Below, in pieces: positions 5,743-13,393 of a DNA stretch of 13,393 nucleotides. Both the position numbers and the translations under genes were made by a program. Origin of the DNA: Nitrospina sp. (lineage in GTDB: Bacteria > Nitrospinota > Nitrospinia > Nitrospinales > VA-1); the NCBI GenBank assembly GCA_018665625.1, contig JABJCF010000320.1, positions 1 to 13,393 on the forward strand, in the 5' to 3' direction. The notes below the pieces were generated by a model. That model was not told where the DNA came from. It searched no databases and worked only from the letters and a program-made list of their open reading frames with translations. Every line of letters starts with the position of its first letter. The stretch's first letter is position 1.

Positions 5743-8490
5743 ATGGAAGCTTTAAAAAAATGGTTGTTCATATTTGCCGCAGTTGTGTTTCTCGGTTCGA
5801 TGTTTGCCGACAAAATTCTTTCTTTTTATATTGACTGGTTGTGGTTTGGAAGCCATGGCATAACCTCAGTGCTTTGGACCGTTTTGATTTCCCAATTTGG
5901 ATTGGGGTTTCTGATCGGTATTTTGTTTTTTGCGGCAACATACGGTGTTTTGATGCGAGTGTTCAAAAAAACATCGCATCTTCCCATATTGTTATCCGAT
6001 CAGGTCCGGCGTGAAGTCCCCTTGCTGGACATCATGGCAGAAAACCTCAAGCTACTTATCGTTGCCGCACCCCTGGTTCTAGCGGTTATGACCGGGTTGG
6101 TCATGGCTCAGCAATGGGAAATCGTTCTTCAATATCTAAATGCTTCTTCTTTTGGTCAAGTGGATCCCATATTTGGGAAAGATGTGTCCTTCTATATTTT
6201 TACCCTGCCATTCTGGTTGATGATTAAATCGTTAATTTGGGAAACCATGATAGTGATTACTATCGGGGTAGGATTGATTTACTTTTTCAAGCGCTTTGTC
6301 TATGTCAGCCCTACGGGTGTTGTTCTTCTTCCTGAAGCAAGAAGAACTCTTTCAGGGTTGGCAGGTTGTTTTTTTATTCTTCTTGCCAGTGAGTTTTATC
6401 TCCAGCGCTATGAACTACTAACAAAAGGGAATACTTTAATAGCAGGTATAGGGTTTTCAGATGACTATGGATCGATTCCCATCCTATACATTTTGATGCT
6501 TGTTTCATTTATCGGTGCGGTGGTTTCTTTTTTTGGTCTCATTAGACCGGGTATGAAAAAAATCCTTATCTCTGTGGTTGCTCTGGTAGTAGTTTATTTT
6601 GTGGGAAATGTTTATCCAAAAATACTACAGAAATTTGTGGTAGCCCCAAACGAGTTAATAAAGGAAGAGCCCTATATAGAACGCACTATTGCAGGAACGT
6701 TGAATGCTTTTGGGCTTAGTGAAACGAAAGCTCACGGGCTTTCCGGTTCCGAATCATTGACCGCAGAAAGTATTCGCGAGAATGGCCCCACAATTGAAAA
6801 TATTCGATTGTGGGATCAGGAGCCGCTTCTGGATACGCTGGGCCAGATTCAGGAGATACGTACTTACTACCAGTTCGAATCTGTTGACAATGACCGCTAT
6901 TACATAAACGGGAAATATCGTCAGACCTTATTGTCTCCGAGGGAATTAAAGTCCTCCAACCTGCCCAACCGAACCTGGATTAATGAACACCTGACCTTCA
7001 CTCATGGTTATGGTGTTTCGCTTAGCCCGGTCAATCAGGTGACCCCTGAGGGGTTGCCAGTACTCTTTATTAAAGATATTCCTCCTCAATCAAATGTAGA
7101 TTTGAAAGTCGAACAACCCGAGATGTATTTTGGCGAATTGGCTAATGATCATGTTTTTGTAAACACAGGAACAAAGGAGTTCGATTATCCAGAGGGCGAA
7201 AAAAATGTTTATAAAAATTATGCAGGTAAAGGTGGTTTTCCGGTAGGGTCTTTTCTAAATAAGCTGGTTCTCGCGGCACGGTTTAAAACCCTTAAAATTC
7301 TATTTTCAGATGACATAGAAATTGAAAGCCGGGTTTTGATGTACCGCAACATCACAGAGCGGGTCCAAAAAGTTGCGCCTTTCCTGAGGTTGGACAATGA
7401 CCCTTATCTGGTGATTTCTGAAGGCCGTTTGATATGGCTTTACGATGCTTATACGGTTAGCAATCGATATCCTTACTCGCAACAGATACCGAGATTTGGA
7501 AACTACGTGCGAAACTCAGTCAAAATCTCTATTGATGCTTATGATGGCTCGATGAATTTTTATATTTCAGATCAATCGGATCCAATAATTAAAACTTATC
7601 AAAATATTTTCCCAGAATTGTTCCAGGACTTATCAGAAATGTCGGAGGACTTGCGAAGTCATATTCGATATCCTTCCGACTTGTTTTCGATCCAGACTTT
7701 TATCTACGCGACCTACCATATGGAACGTCCACAAGTTTTTTATAATAAGGAAGATCAGTGGGAAATTCCTGAAATAGATGGTCGTGTCATGCAACCTTAT
7801 TACACGATTATGAAGCTTCCTGGAGAGGAAAAGGAAGAATACATCCTCATGGTTCCATTCACTCCGCGAGGCAAGAGCAATTTGTCGGCATGGATGGTGG
7901 CCCGCAGTGATGGTGAGAATTATGGCAAACTAGATGTTTATAAGTTTCCAAAACAGAAATTAGTTTACGGCCCTAGTCAAATCGTTGCACGTATCAATCA
8001 GGATGCGGAAATATCACGACAGATTTCATTGTGGGATCAACGAGGATCGAGTGTTATTCAGGGAACCTTGCTTGTAATACCCATCGAAGAGTCTCTGGTT
8101 TACGTCCGGCCTCTTTACCTGAAAGCCGATGCAGGAAAAATTCCGGAGTTGAAACGGGTCATCGTTGGATATGAAGACAACATTGCTATGGAGCGAACAC
8201 TGGATGAAGCTTTAATGAAAATTTTCCCAGGTCTTTCTGGCATTTCGCCCAGCATACCTGAGGAACTCCAGAGCGTGGACTCGGGTTCAACAATAGCGAG
8301 AGAAGAAAGAAACCTTATCTTAAGCCGAACCGATTATGAAAAAATTCAAAGTTTTTACAAAAAAGTTGTAGAGTCTCAAGGCAAACTCGATCAATCTTTA
8401 AGTAGCTATAAAAAAGAGCTGGAGGCTTTGGGGCAGGTTTTGCAGGAGGTTCCGGTTTCTCTTCAACCGATGAAACCATCGGGGGAGTGA
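5743..8490 (+). CDS. UPF0182 family integral membrane protein (COG1615)
   Basis: A 915-residue protein of the conserved UPF0182 family, whose function is unknown. The N-terminal third has about seven membrane segments: residues 8-27, 43-72, 103-122, 148-182 (possibly one long or re-entrant), 205-220, 246-267 and 273-294. Family motifs include the IDWLWF stretch (30-35), DPIFGKDVSFYIFTLPF (141-157) and the post-membrane stretch NELIKEEPYIERTI (303-316) leading into NAFGL. Residues of about 300-860 form a large soluble region, probably outside the cytoplasmic membrane, containing YVRPLYL and similar strand-rich blocks. Residues of about 862-905 are charged and heptad-like, a likely coiled coil. 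Length is typical. A strong Shine-Dalgarno AAGGAG (5732-5737) overlaps the thioredoxin-like stop codon and lies 5 nt before ATG 5743, so coupling is likely. Its stop is only 3 bp from the end of convergent purF. Confidence 0.95.
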   Translation: MEALKKWLFIFAAVVFLGSMFADKILSFYIDWLWFGSHGITSVLWTVLISQFGLGFLIGILFFAATYGVLMRVFKKTSHLPILLSDQVRREVPLLDIMAENLKLLIVAAPLVLAVMTGLVMAQQWEIVLQYLNASSFGQVDPIFGKDVSFYIFTLPFWLMIKSLIWETMIVITIGVGLIYFFKRFVYVSPTGVVLLPEARRTLSGLAGCFFILLASEFYLQRYELLTKGNTLIAGIGFSDDYGSIPILYILMLVSFIGAVVSFFGLIRPGMKKILISVVALVVVYFVGNVYPKILQKFVVAPNELIKEEPYIERTIAGTLNAFGLSETKAHGLSGSESLTAESIRENGPTIENIRLWDQEPLLDTLGQIQEIRTYYQFESVDNDRYYINGKYRQTLLSPRELKSSNLPNRTWINEHLTFTHGYGVSLSPVNQVTPEGLPVLFIKDIPPQSNVDLKVEQPEMYFGELANDHVFVNTGTKEFDYPEGEKNVYKNYAGKGGFPVGSFLNKLVLAARFKTLKILFSDDIEIESRVLMYRNITERVQKVAPFLRLDNDPYLVISEGRLIWLYDAYTVSNRYPYSQQIPRFGNYVRNSVKISIDAYDGSMNFYISDQSDPIIKTYQNIFPELFQDLSEMSEDLRSHIRYPSDLFSIQTFIYATYHMERPQVFYNKEDQWEIPEIDGRVMQPYYTIMKLPGEEKEEYILMVPFTPRGKSNLSAWMVARSDGENYGKLDVYKFPKQKLVYGPSQIVARINQDAEISRQISLWDQRGSSVIQGTLLVIPIEESLVYVRPLYLKADAGKIPELKRVIVGYEDNIAMERTLDEALMKIFPGLSGISPSIPEELQSVDSGSTIAREERNLILSRTDYEKIQSFYKKVVESQGKLDQSLSSYKKELEALGQVLQEVPVSLQPMKPSGE
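8467..8482 (+). other. Hairpin at the 3' end of the UPF0182 gene
   Basis: CCGATG (8467-8472) and CATCGG (8477-8482) form a perfect 6-bp stem with an AAAC loop inside the last codons of the UPF0182 gene. A loose T-rich stretch (TTATTTT, 8494-8500) begins 12 nt later, inside purF on the other strand. With only 3 bp between the convergent genes, any terminator must overlap coding sequence. This is the best local candidate but a weak one. Confidence 0.25.
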
Positions 8491-8493
8491 GTG

Positions 8494-9897
8494 TTATTTT
8501 GAGAACAGGTCCAATTGTTGTGTAGAGGCAAGGTGGTCGATTACAGGCACAGGGTAGTTGCCATCAAAACAGGCAGAGCAGAATTTATTCTCACCATTTT
8601 GTAAAACTTCCAGCATTTTTTTAATACTCAGATAGCACAGGGAGTTTGCCCCCAGATATTTCCGCGTCTCTTCAAGGGTATTTTTGTGGGCAATCAGTTC
8701 TTCTTTGTTGGGGGTATCGATTCCATAAAAGCAGGAATGTAAAATAGGAGGCGAAGATATTCTTAGATGAACTTCTTTAGCCCCAGCCTCAAGCAGCATT
8801 TTAACTATTTTGCGACTGGTGGTTCCACGGACAATGGAATCATCAATAATGGCCAGCCGTTTTCCGGCAATAAGATTCTTTACGGCGTTTAGTTTTAGCC
8901 GCACTCCGAAGTTCCTAATCTGGGATTGAGGTTCAATAAAAGTCCGACCTACATAATGATTGCGGATCAGTCCCATTTCAAAAGGGATGTTGCTTTCTTC
9001 GGCAAAACCCATTGCCGATACCACTCCTGAGTCGGGTACTGGAACAATCAGGTCTACATCAGCAGGGCTTTCTTGTGCCATAGCCCGGCCCATCGCTTTT
9101 CGTGCTGAATATACATGCTCGCCGAAAAGATAACTGTCGGGACGTGCGAAATAGATATGTTCAAAGACGCAGTGTTTTGATTCAACTTTCTTAAAAGGAA
9201 AAAAGGACTGGATTCCGTCTTCATTGATGAGAATCAATTCGCCAGGTTCCACTTCGCGAATGAACTCAGCTTCGATGAGGTCCATCACACAGGTTTCTGA
9301 GGCAATAATATAGGCGCCGTCCAATTTCCCAAGACAAAGAGGCCTGAATCCGTGTGGATCACGTGCTGCCAGCAATTCGGTTTCTGTCATCAGGACTAAT
9401 GAATAAGCACCACTTACCTGCCGTAAAGCTTCTGCGGCTCGATCTACGAAACTCTCACTTTTAGCCTGCGCCATCAAGTGGACAATGACTTCGCTGTCGT
9501 TGGTAGACTGAAAGATAGCTCCCTGGCTGCCCAATTCTTTTCGGATGGTTTCAGCATTGACCAGATTGCCATTGTGCGCCAATGCCAGAGAGCCTGCGGC
9601 GTAGTTGATCATGCAGGGTTGTGCGTTTACCAACTCACTTTTCCCCGCAGTGGAATATCGATTGTGACCGATGGCAAGAGGACCGGGAAGTTTCAGCAGC
9701 CGACCGGGATCAAATATGTCTGCTACCAGACCCATTCCCAACTCCAGATGCATTTTTGAATGGGTGCTGGCAACAATGCCGGCACTTTCCTGACCTCGGT
9801 GTTGAAGAGCGTAAAGTCCCAAGTACACCAGATTAGCTGCTTCCGGGTGACCGTAAACTCCTACTACTCCACATTCTTCATGTAGTTTGTCCAGCAT
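8494..9897 (-). CDS. purF: Amidophosphoribosyltransferase (glutamine PRPP amidotransferase)
   Basis: A 467-residue enzyme for the committed step of purine synthesis: PRPP plus glutamine to 5-phosphoribosylamine. The N-terminal Ntn glutaminase domain has nucleophile Cys9 (HEECGVVG) after an eight-residue propeptide that would be cleaved. [12 protein letters not shown] (29-40), GHNRYSTAG (77-85), HNGNLVN (108-114) and STNDSE (131-136) are standard glutaminase motifs. The C-terminal phosphoribosyltransferase domain has the PRPP loop [14 protein letters not shown] (348-361). Cysteines 243, 389, 440 and 443 occur in the contexts of the four [4Fe-4S] ligands of the Bacillus subtilis enzyme, so this is the Fe-S, oxygen-sensitive type rather than the E. 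coli type. It is last in the pur operon. Its start overlaps the purL end by 20 bp, with a modest AGGA 4 nt upstream of ATG, implying coupled translation. Confidence 0.98.
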   Translation of the reverse strand: MLDKLHEECGVVGVYGHPEAANLVYLGLYALQHRGQESAGIVASTHSKMHLELGMGLVADIFDPGRLLKLPGPLAIGHNRYSTAGKSELVNAQPCMINYAAGSLALAHNGNLVNAETIRKELGSQGAIFQSTNDSEVIVHLMAQAKSESFVDRAAEALRQVSGAYSLVLMTETELLAARDPHGFRPLCLGKLDGAYIIASETCVMDLIEAEFIREVEPGELILINEDGIQSFFPFKKVESKHCVFEHIYFARPDSYLFGEHVYSARKAMGRAMAQESPADVDLIVPVPDSGVVSAMGFAEESNIPFEMGLIRNHYVGRTFIEPQSQIRNFGVRLKLNAVKNLIAGKRLAIIDDSIVRGTTSRKIVKMLLEAGAKEVHLRISSPPILHSCFYGIDTPNKEELIAHKNTLEETRKYLGANSLCYLSIKKMLEVLQNGENKFCSACFDGNYPVPVIDHLASTQQLDLFSK

Positions 9898-12115
9898 AGC
9901 GTCCTAAAGAGGTTTTCCAGATTTCTTTTACTGTACCAATGTCCTGCTTAATGTATTCCTTGCCATTGATGCTGGCCGTGAATTGCGATCCCCCGGTTTT
10001 TCCTATTAAAGAAAAATCGACGGGATAGGATAAAGCTATGTCTTCAATTTGATCCGTTAAATCTTCCGGAAAAGAGATAACGATTCGAGAATGAGATTCG
10101 CCAAATAAAAGAGCGTCCCCACGAATGGTTGATTCCAGTTTCAGTGTTGCTCCTATTATTTCTTCTGAGGAAGAAAAACAGGATTCTGCAACAGCGATAG
10201 CCAAGCCTCCTTCAGAACAATCGTGAGCCGATTGAATGAGTCCCTTTTGTATTAATTCCCGACAGAATTCCTGAACTTGCTTTTCATGCTTTCGATCCAG
10301 TACCGGAGGTTTACCCTCGTTCTTATCAAACAAAACTTTCAGGTATTCGCTGCCACCCAACTCTTCCATAGTAAAGCCAATGAGCCCGATGCAATGACCG
10401 GATTTTTTAAATCCCTGTGTCATTACTTTTGTCAGATCTTCAATCAGACCCACAACTGCAACTGTGGGGGTAGGGAATATTGCTTCTCCTTTGGTTTCAT
10501 TATAGAGGCTGACGTTTCCACTGACTACAGGAATGTCAAAATAAAGACAGGCATCCCCGATTCCCTGTACGGCCTGTTCGAATTGCCACATGATTTCCGG
10601 TTTTTCAGGATTTCCAAAATTAAGACAATTGGTTAAGCCAATGGGAGTGGCACCAGAACATGTCAGATTACGACAACTCTCAGCCACTGCAATAGCGGCT
10701 CCTTCATAGGGATCGAGGTAGCAAAAGCGGCTATTGCAATCCACAGATATGGCCACGGCTTTTTCAGTGTCCTTGATACGCAAAACCGCCGCATCTGAAC
10801 CGGGTAAAACCAGCGTGTTGAGACGCACCATATGATCATATTGTTGATAGACCCATTCTTTACTGGCGATGTTGGGGCAAGCCAATAATTTTGTAAACGC
10901 TTTGTCGCCTCGTGCGGGTTCCGGCAATTCGGTCAAATTCAGCTGCCCAACCTTATCGAGGTACTCGGGGCGTTGTGTTTCTCGTTTCAGATCCAAAGCG
11001 CCATCGACAACGGGAAAGGTGGGCAGGTTGACCACTTCTTTGCCTTCAAATTCGATGCGGACTCCTGTTTCCTCAATGACCTCCCCGATGATTGCAGCAT
11101 CAAGACCCCATTTTTCCAGAATGGCAATGGCTTTCTCTTCATTTCCGGGTTCAATCACAAACAACATTCTTTCTTGTGATTCAGAAAGCAGGATTTCGTA
11201 GGGAGTCATTCCCTCTTCTCTCAATGGAACTTTCGATAAATCCATTCTCACACCCGCTTGCGAGCGGTGCGCCATTTCAAATGAAGATGAGGTGAGCCCT
11301 GCAGCTCCCATATCTTGAACGCCCACGACCCAGTCGAACTCCATTATTTCAAGGCAAGCTTCGATTAACAATTTTTCAGTGAAAGGATCGCCCACCTGCA
11401 CCGTAGGTCTTTTGTCTTCGGTTGTGTCATCAAATTCAGAAGAAGCTAGAAGGCTGGCACCATGAATTCCATCGCGCCCGGTTTTAGAGCCGACATACAA
11501 AATGCGGTTGCCCACTCCACCGGCTTTGGCAAGAAAGATGCCGTCTGATTTTGCCAGCCCCAGACAAAAGGCATTGACGAGAATATTTCCGTTGTAGCAA
11601 GAGTCGAAATAAACTTCTCCACCTACCGTCGGTACGCCAGTGCAGTTTCCATAACTGGAAATACCATCGACTACCCCGTTCAATAAAAATCGTGTACGCG
11701 GTTCCTCCAGATCACCGAAGCGCAGAGAATCCAGCAAGGCAATGGGTCGTGCGCCCATTGTAAAAACGTCACGCATGATTCCACCCACCCCCGTTGCCGC
11801 GCCTTGGTGCGGTTCGATGAATGAGGGATGGTTATGGCTTTCAATCTTAAAAACCACGGCGAGCCCATCACCAATATCTATGACTCCGGCATTTTCTCCG
11901 GGGCCTTGCAGTACGTTGGGGCCTTCAGTGGGTAGTTTCTTTAAAAACGGGCGAGAACTTTTGTAACTGCAATGCTCGCTCCACATCACTGAGAAAATAC
12001 CCAGCTCGGTAAAATTTGGCTGACGTCCAATTAAATCCAGAATGCGTCGATACTCGTCACCTGTTAGGCCGTGGTCTTTAACAAGTTGTGCAGTGATTTC
12101 AGGTTCGTTTTGCAT
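9878..12115 (-). CDS. purL: Phosphoribosylformylglycinamidine synthase, small-type PurL subunit
   Basis: A 745-residue ATP-dependent FGAM synthetase: FGAR plus ammonia to FGAM, the fourth step of IMP synthesis. The length marks the small PurL, which lacks built-in glutaminase and needs PurQ for ammonia and PurS as structural partner; both are encoded just upstream. Visible motifs are [11 protein letters not shown] (44-54), KIESHNHPS (90-98) and the Gly-rich [12 protein letters not shown] (105-116). [15 protein letters not shown] and the second-half [11 protein letters not shown] and [11 protein letters not shown] follow, as expected for the duplicated PurM-like halves. Six bases separate it from purQ. 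No Shine-Dalgarno is evident before ATG (upstream reads CTGAATATAA), so re-initiation after purQ is likely. It overlaps purF by 20 bp. Confidence 0.98.
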   Translation of the reverse strand: MQNEPEITAQLVKDHGLTGDEYRRILDLIGRQPNFTELGIFSVMWSEHCSYKSSRPFLKKLPTEGPNVLQGPGENAGVIDIGDGLAVVFKIESHNHPSFIEPHQGAATGVGGIMRDVFTMGARPIALLDSLRFGDLEEPRTRFLLNGVVDGISSYGNCTGVPTVGGEVYFDSCYNGNILVNAFCLGLAKSDGIFLAKAGGVGNRILYVGSKTGRDGIHGASLLASSEFDDTTEDKRPTVQVGDPFTEKLLIEACLEIMEFDWVVGVQDMGAAGLTSSSFEMAHRSQAGVRMDLSKVPLREEGMTPYEILLSESQERMLFVIEPGNEEKAIAILEKWGLDAAIIGEVIEETGVRIEFEGKEVVNLPTFPVVDGALDLKRETQRPEYLDKVGQLNLTELPEPARGDKAFTKLLACPNIASKEWVYQQYDHMVRLNTLVLPGSDAAVLRIKDTEKAVAISVDCNSRFCYLDPYEGAAIAVAESCRNLTCSGATPIGLTNCLNFGNPEKPEIMWQFEQAVQGIGDACLYFDIPVVSGNVSLYNETKGEAIFPTPTVAVVGLIEDLTKVMTQGFKKSGHCIGLIGFTMEELGGSEYLKVLFDKNEGKPPVLDRKHEKQVQEFCRELIQKGLIQSAHDCSEGGLAIAVAESCFSSSEEIIGATLKLESTIRGDALLFGESHSRIVISFPEDLTDQIEDIALSYPVDFSLIGKTGGSQFTASINGKEYIKQDIGTVKEIWKTSLGRYAGQTT

Positions 12116-12121
12116 TTATAT

Positions 12122-12811
12122 TCAGCTTTGCGCGATAAGAGATTTAAAAATGCTTTGCCCATCTGTATTGGTCCATAGGGGGTCCGAACAGCGTTCGGGA
12201 TGTGGCATCATTCCCATAACATTTTTCTGCTCATTACAAATCCCGGCAACGGAACCCACAGAACCATTTGGATTGCTCGATTCGGTAATATTGCCTTTCG
12301 CATCACAATAACGAAAAAGTACTTGTCCTCTTTCTTCCATATCGCCTAAAGAGTGTGGGTCAATATAGTAGCTTCCCTGGTGGTGCGCGATAGGGATATC
12401 AAGGACTGATTTATCCTGGCATTCCTGAGTGAAAGGAGTGCTAGTGGACTCAACCCGAACGTACACATTCTTGCAAATAAATTTTCGTGTGTGATTTTGC
12501 ATCAATGCGCCGGGCAAAAGGCCGGACTCGAGGAGAATTTGGAATCCATTACAAATGCCAAGAACCTTTCCACCTTTTTCGGCGAAAGGAATGACGGAGT
12601 TCATGATGGGGGAAAAGCGGGAGATAGCGCCTGCACGCAGATAATCTCCATAAGAAAATCCGCCGGGTAGAACCACCAGGTCAAAAGAGCTCAGGTCAAT
12701 ACTGTCCTTATGCCATAACCAATGGGTATCTTGATTTAGAATGTTTTTAAGGATGTGGTAGCAATCGTGATCGCAATTTGATCCAGGAAAAACAACTATG
12801 CCACACTTCAT
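12122..12811 (-). CDS. purQ: Phosphoribosylformylglycinamidine synthase, glutaminase subunit
   Basis: A 229-residue class I glutamine amidotransferase that releases ammonia for PurL. The triad is visible: Cys87 in LGICNGFQIL (84-93), His204 and Glu206 in MMPHPERC (201-208). The family start MKCGIVVFPGSNCDHD and the oxyanion segment LPGGFSYGDYLRAGA (48-62) are clear. Length fits stand-alone PurQ. It lies between purS (25 bp upstream) and purL (6 bp downstream) in the standard order. The region before ATG shows no good Shine-Dalgarno. The protein acts in the cytosolic PurS-PurQ-PurL complex, whose assembly normally depends on glutamine and ADP. Confidence 0.98.
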   Translation of the reverse strand: MKCGIVVFPGSNCDHDCYHILKNILNQDTHWLWHKDSIDLSSFDLVVLPGGFSYGDYLRAGAISRFSPIMNSVIPFAEKGGKVLGICNGFQILLESGLLPGALMQNHTRKFICKNVYVRVESTSTPFTQECQDKSVLDIPIAHHQGSYYIDPHSLGDMEERGQVLFRYCDAKGNITESSNPNGSVGSVAGICNEQKNVMGMMPHPERCSDPLWTNTDGQSIFKSLIAQS

Positions 12812-12836
12812 GTTTGACCGATTCGATTAGTGGGTT

Positions 12837-13085
12837 CTATTCAGTGGAGACCAGTTTGAAACGGAAGGATTCAATAACCGTATTTGCCAGGAGCCGTTCA
12901 CACATTTCCCGCACTCGAATTTCCGCTTCCTCTTCAGAAACAGAGTCGAGTTTTACTTCGAGATACTTTCCAACATTTACGTCAAGTACCTCATCATAAC
13001 CCAAATCGTTCAACGCATGGTGGACGGTTTTCCCCTGTGGATCAAGTACACCTTCTTTAAATGTTACATGTATTTGGGCAAGCAT
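12837..13085 (-). CDS. purS: Phosphoribosylformylglycinamidine synthase subunit PurS
   Basis: An 82-residue protein that bridges PurQ and PurL in the FGAM synthetase complex; it has no catalytic activity of its own. The sequence has the PurS pattern: first strand AQIHVTFKEGVLDPQGKTV, helix HHALNDLGYDEV, strand LDVNVGKYLEVKLD, then an acidic helix (SVSEEEAEIRVREMCERLLANTVI) and the last strand SFRFKLV. Length is typical. It is the first gene of the operon. TAAGG about 8 nt before ATG 13085 serves as ribosome binding site. The candidate promoter and operator lie 40-85 bp upstream, in the divergent region. Confidence 0.96.
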   Translation of the reverse strand: MLAQIHVTFKEGVLDPQGKTVHHALNDLGYDEVLDVNVGKYLEVKLDSVSEEEAEIRVREMCERLLANTVIESFRFKLVSTE

Positions 13086-13126
13086 TTTGCGAACCTTAAC
13101 ACAGAAAAAGTTTGAAATCAGCAGGC

Positions 13127-13138
13127 TTTGTAGCAGGA
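13127..13138 (-). repeat. 12-mer box, left copy (inverted repeat partner of 13265-13276)
   Basis: Read on the - strand this is TCCTGCTACAAA, lying just downstream of the TTTAAT hexamer of the possible pur promoter and about 40 nt before the purS start codon. The same 12-mer is on the + strand at 13265-13276. Its position would cover the transcription start, a usual place for a repressor or for an initially transcribed regulatory sequence. Confidence 0.55.
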
Positions 13139-13144
13139 ATTAAA
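13139..13144 (-). promoter_or_regulatory. Possible -10 of the purSQLF promoter
   Basis: On the - strand the bases read TTTAAT, five of six matches to TATAAT, directly before the 12-mer box. The -35 zone falls in the A/T-rich middle of the palindrome at 13156-13170 and is a poor match to TTGACA. Transcription would start near 13131, giving a leader of roughly 45 nt. The placement rests partly on symmetry with the facing promoter. Confidence 0.35.
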
Positions 13145-13155
13145 AAAAATACAAA

Positions 13156-13170
13156 GGTCATTTTTTGACC
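13156..13170. promoter_or_regulatory. Palindrome GGTCA-N5-TGACC, possible operator
   Basis: GGTCA (13156-13160) and TGACC (13166-13170) are exact reverse complements around five T. The site overlaps the expected -35 region of the pur promoter, so a dimeric regulator bound there could block or help RNA polymerase. It does not match the gammaproteobacterial PurR box (ACGCAAACGTTTGCGT). No regulator gene is in the window. Confidence 0.35.
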
Positions 13171-13259
13171 GACCTGAAAAATTATGATAAACAATGAGTT
13201 AGAAAGTATCGCGCATTTTTTCTTGCCGAAATTCTTTTCCCCGAATCACAAATTCCAAC

Positions 13260-13265
13260 TATAAT
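13260..13265 (+). promoter_or_regulatory. -10 element for the gene at 13340
   Basis: A perfect TATAAT, immediately followed by the 12-mer box. The -35 region at the right distance (around 13236-13242, TTTCCCC) is a poor match. Transcription would begin near 13272, leaving a leader of about 68 nt to ATG 13340. Confidence 0.4.
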
Positions 13266-13276
13266 CCTGCTACAAA
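13265..13276 (+). repeat. 12-mer box, right copy
   Basis: TCCTGCTACAAA on the + strand, exact reverse complement of 13127-13138. Its first T is also the last base of the TATAAT hexamer. The two copies face away from each other, each overlapping a predicted transcription start. Confidence 0.55.
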
Positions 13277-13339
13277 TCTTGGATGTTTGAGGGTGTTTTG
13301 GGTGGCAAGTGCTTTGCGGCAATAAAATAAGGAAAATTT

Positions 13340-13393
13340 ATGGAAAACAAATGGAAAGATTCGTCGGCACAGGCCGCGATTGAACAATACAGC
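13340..13393 (+). CDS. Start of an unidentified gene, cut by the window edge
   Basis: Eighteen codons are visible, reading MENKWKDSSAQAAIEQYS, with no stop before the window ends. A clear Shine-Dalgarno AAGGA (13329-13333) is 6 nt before ATG 13340. The W-x-D...A...I..Y pattern recalls the N-terminus of class II aldolase/adducin-family proteins, such as the aldolase half of rhamnulose-phosphate aldolase/dehydrogenase fusions. That is a guess from a very short stretch. The gene is divergent from the purine operon and shares its control region. Confidence 0.6.
   Translation, partial: MENKWKDSSAQAAIEQYS

Noticed and set aside
10277..10636. 119-codon open frame on the + strand inside purL
   Set aside because: It lies entirely within a certain purL and has no protein-family features.
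13165..13188. TTGACC with TATGAT as a + strand promoter
   Set aside because: The hexamers are good individually, but the spacer is only 12 bp, too short for a sigma-70 promoter.
13323..13328. TAAAAT as -10 of the gene at 13340
   Set aside because: Transcription would start after the AAGGA ribosome binding site and remove it; the TATAAT at 13260 is better placed.
1..13393. Mobile element, CRISPR array, toxin-antitoxin or phage-defence system
   Set aside because: No transposase, integrase, regularly spaced repeat array or known defence domain is present; most genes are housekeeping.

Overview
The window looks like ordinary core chromosome of a Gram-negative bacterium of moderate base composition. 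Two things point that way: a murein-peptide recycling ligase (Mpl) that handles meso-diaminopimelate peptides, and a small BamE-like lipoprotein. The mix of Mpl, a UPF0182 membrane protein, a small-type PurL with separate PurS and PurQ, and an Fe-S type PurF would fit a Nitrospinota or deltaproteobacteria-like lineage. That placement is an inference from gene content and is not proven here. I saw no tRNA, rRNA, CRISPR array, transposase or phage gene.

Left part (1-5164, + strand): the 3' end of a PfkB/adenosine-kinase-like sugar kinase overlaps a small BamE/SmpA-like lipoprotein. A HAD phosphatase of the phosphoglycolate phosphatase type follows, then mpl. Next is a 375-residue protein that looks like a radical-SAM-type TIM barrel without the Fe-S cysteine motif, then a true radical SAM enzyme with a cysteine-rich C-terminal extension. 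The gaps of about 110-135 bp in this part hold hairpins and a shared 15-nt repeat.

Middle (5178-8490, + strand): a thioredoxin/peroxiredoxin-like protein starts 13 bp after the radical SAM gene. A 915-residue UPF0182 membrane protein follows 10 bp later. Tight spacing and good ribosome binding sites suggest one transcript. UPF0182 ends 3 bp from the end of the convergent purF.

Right part (8494-13085, - strand): a compact purine operon, transcribed purS-purQ-purL-purF. PurS, PurQ and PurL together form the FGAM synthetase complex (step 4 of IMP synthesis) and PurF is the committed amidotransferase (step 1).

Right end (13086-13393): a 254-bp divergent control region separates purS from a gene that starts at 13340 and runs off the window. 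It carries two inverted copies of a 12-mer, each directly behind a -10-like hexamer, one facing each way. It also holds a GGTCA-N5-TGACC palindrome where the pur -35 element should be. This symmetric arrangement and the degenerate radical-SAM-like protein are the most interesting items. I did not find a clearly new multi-gene system.
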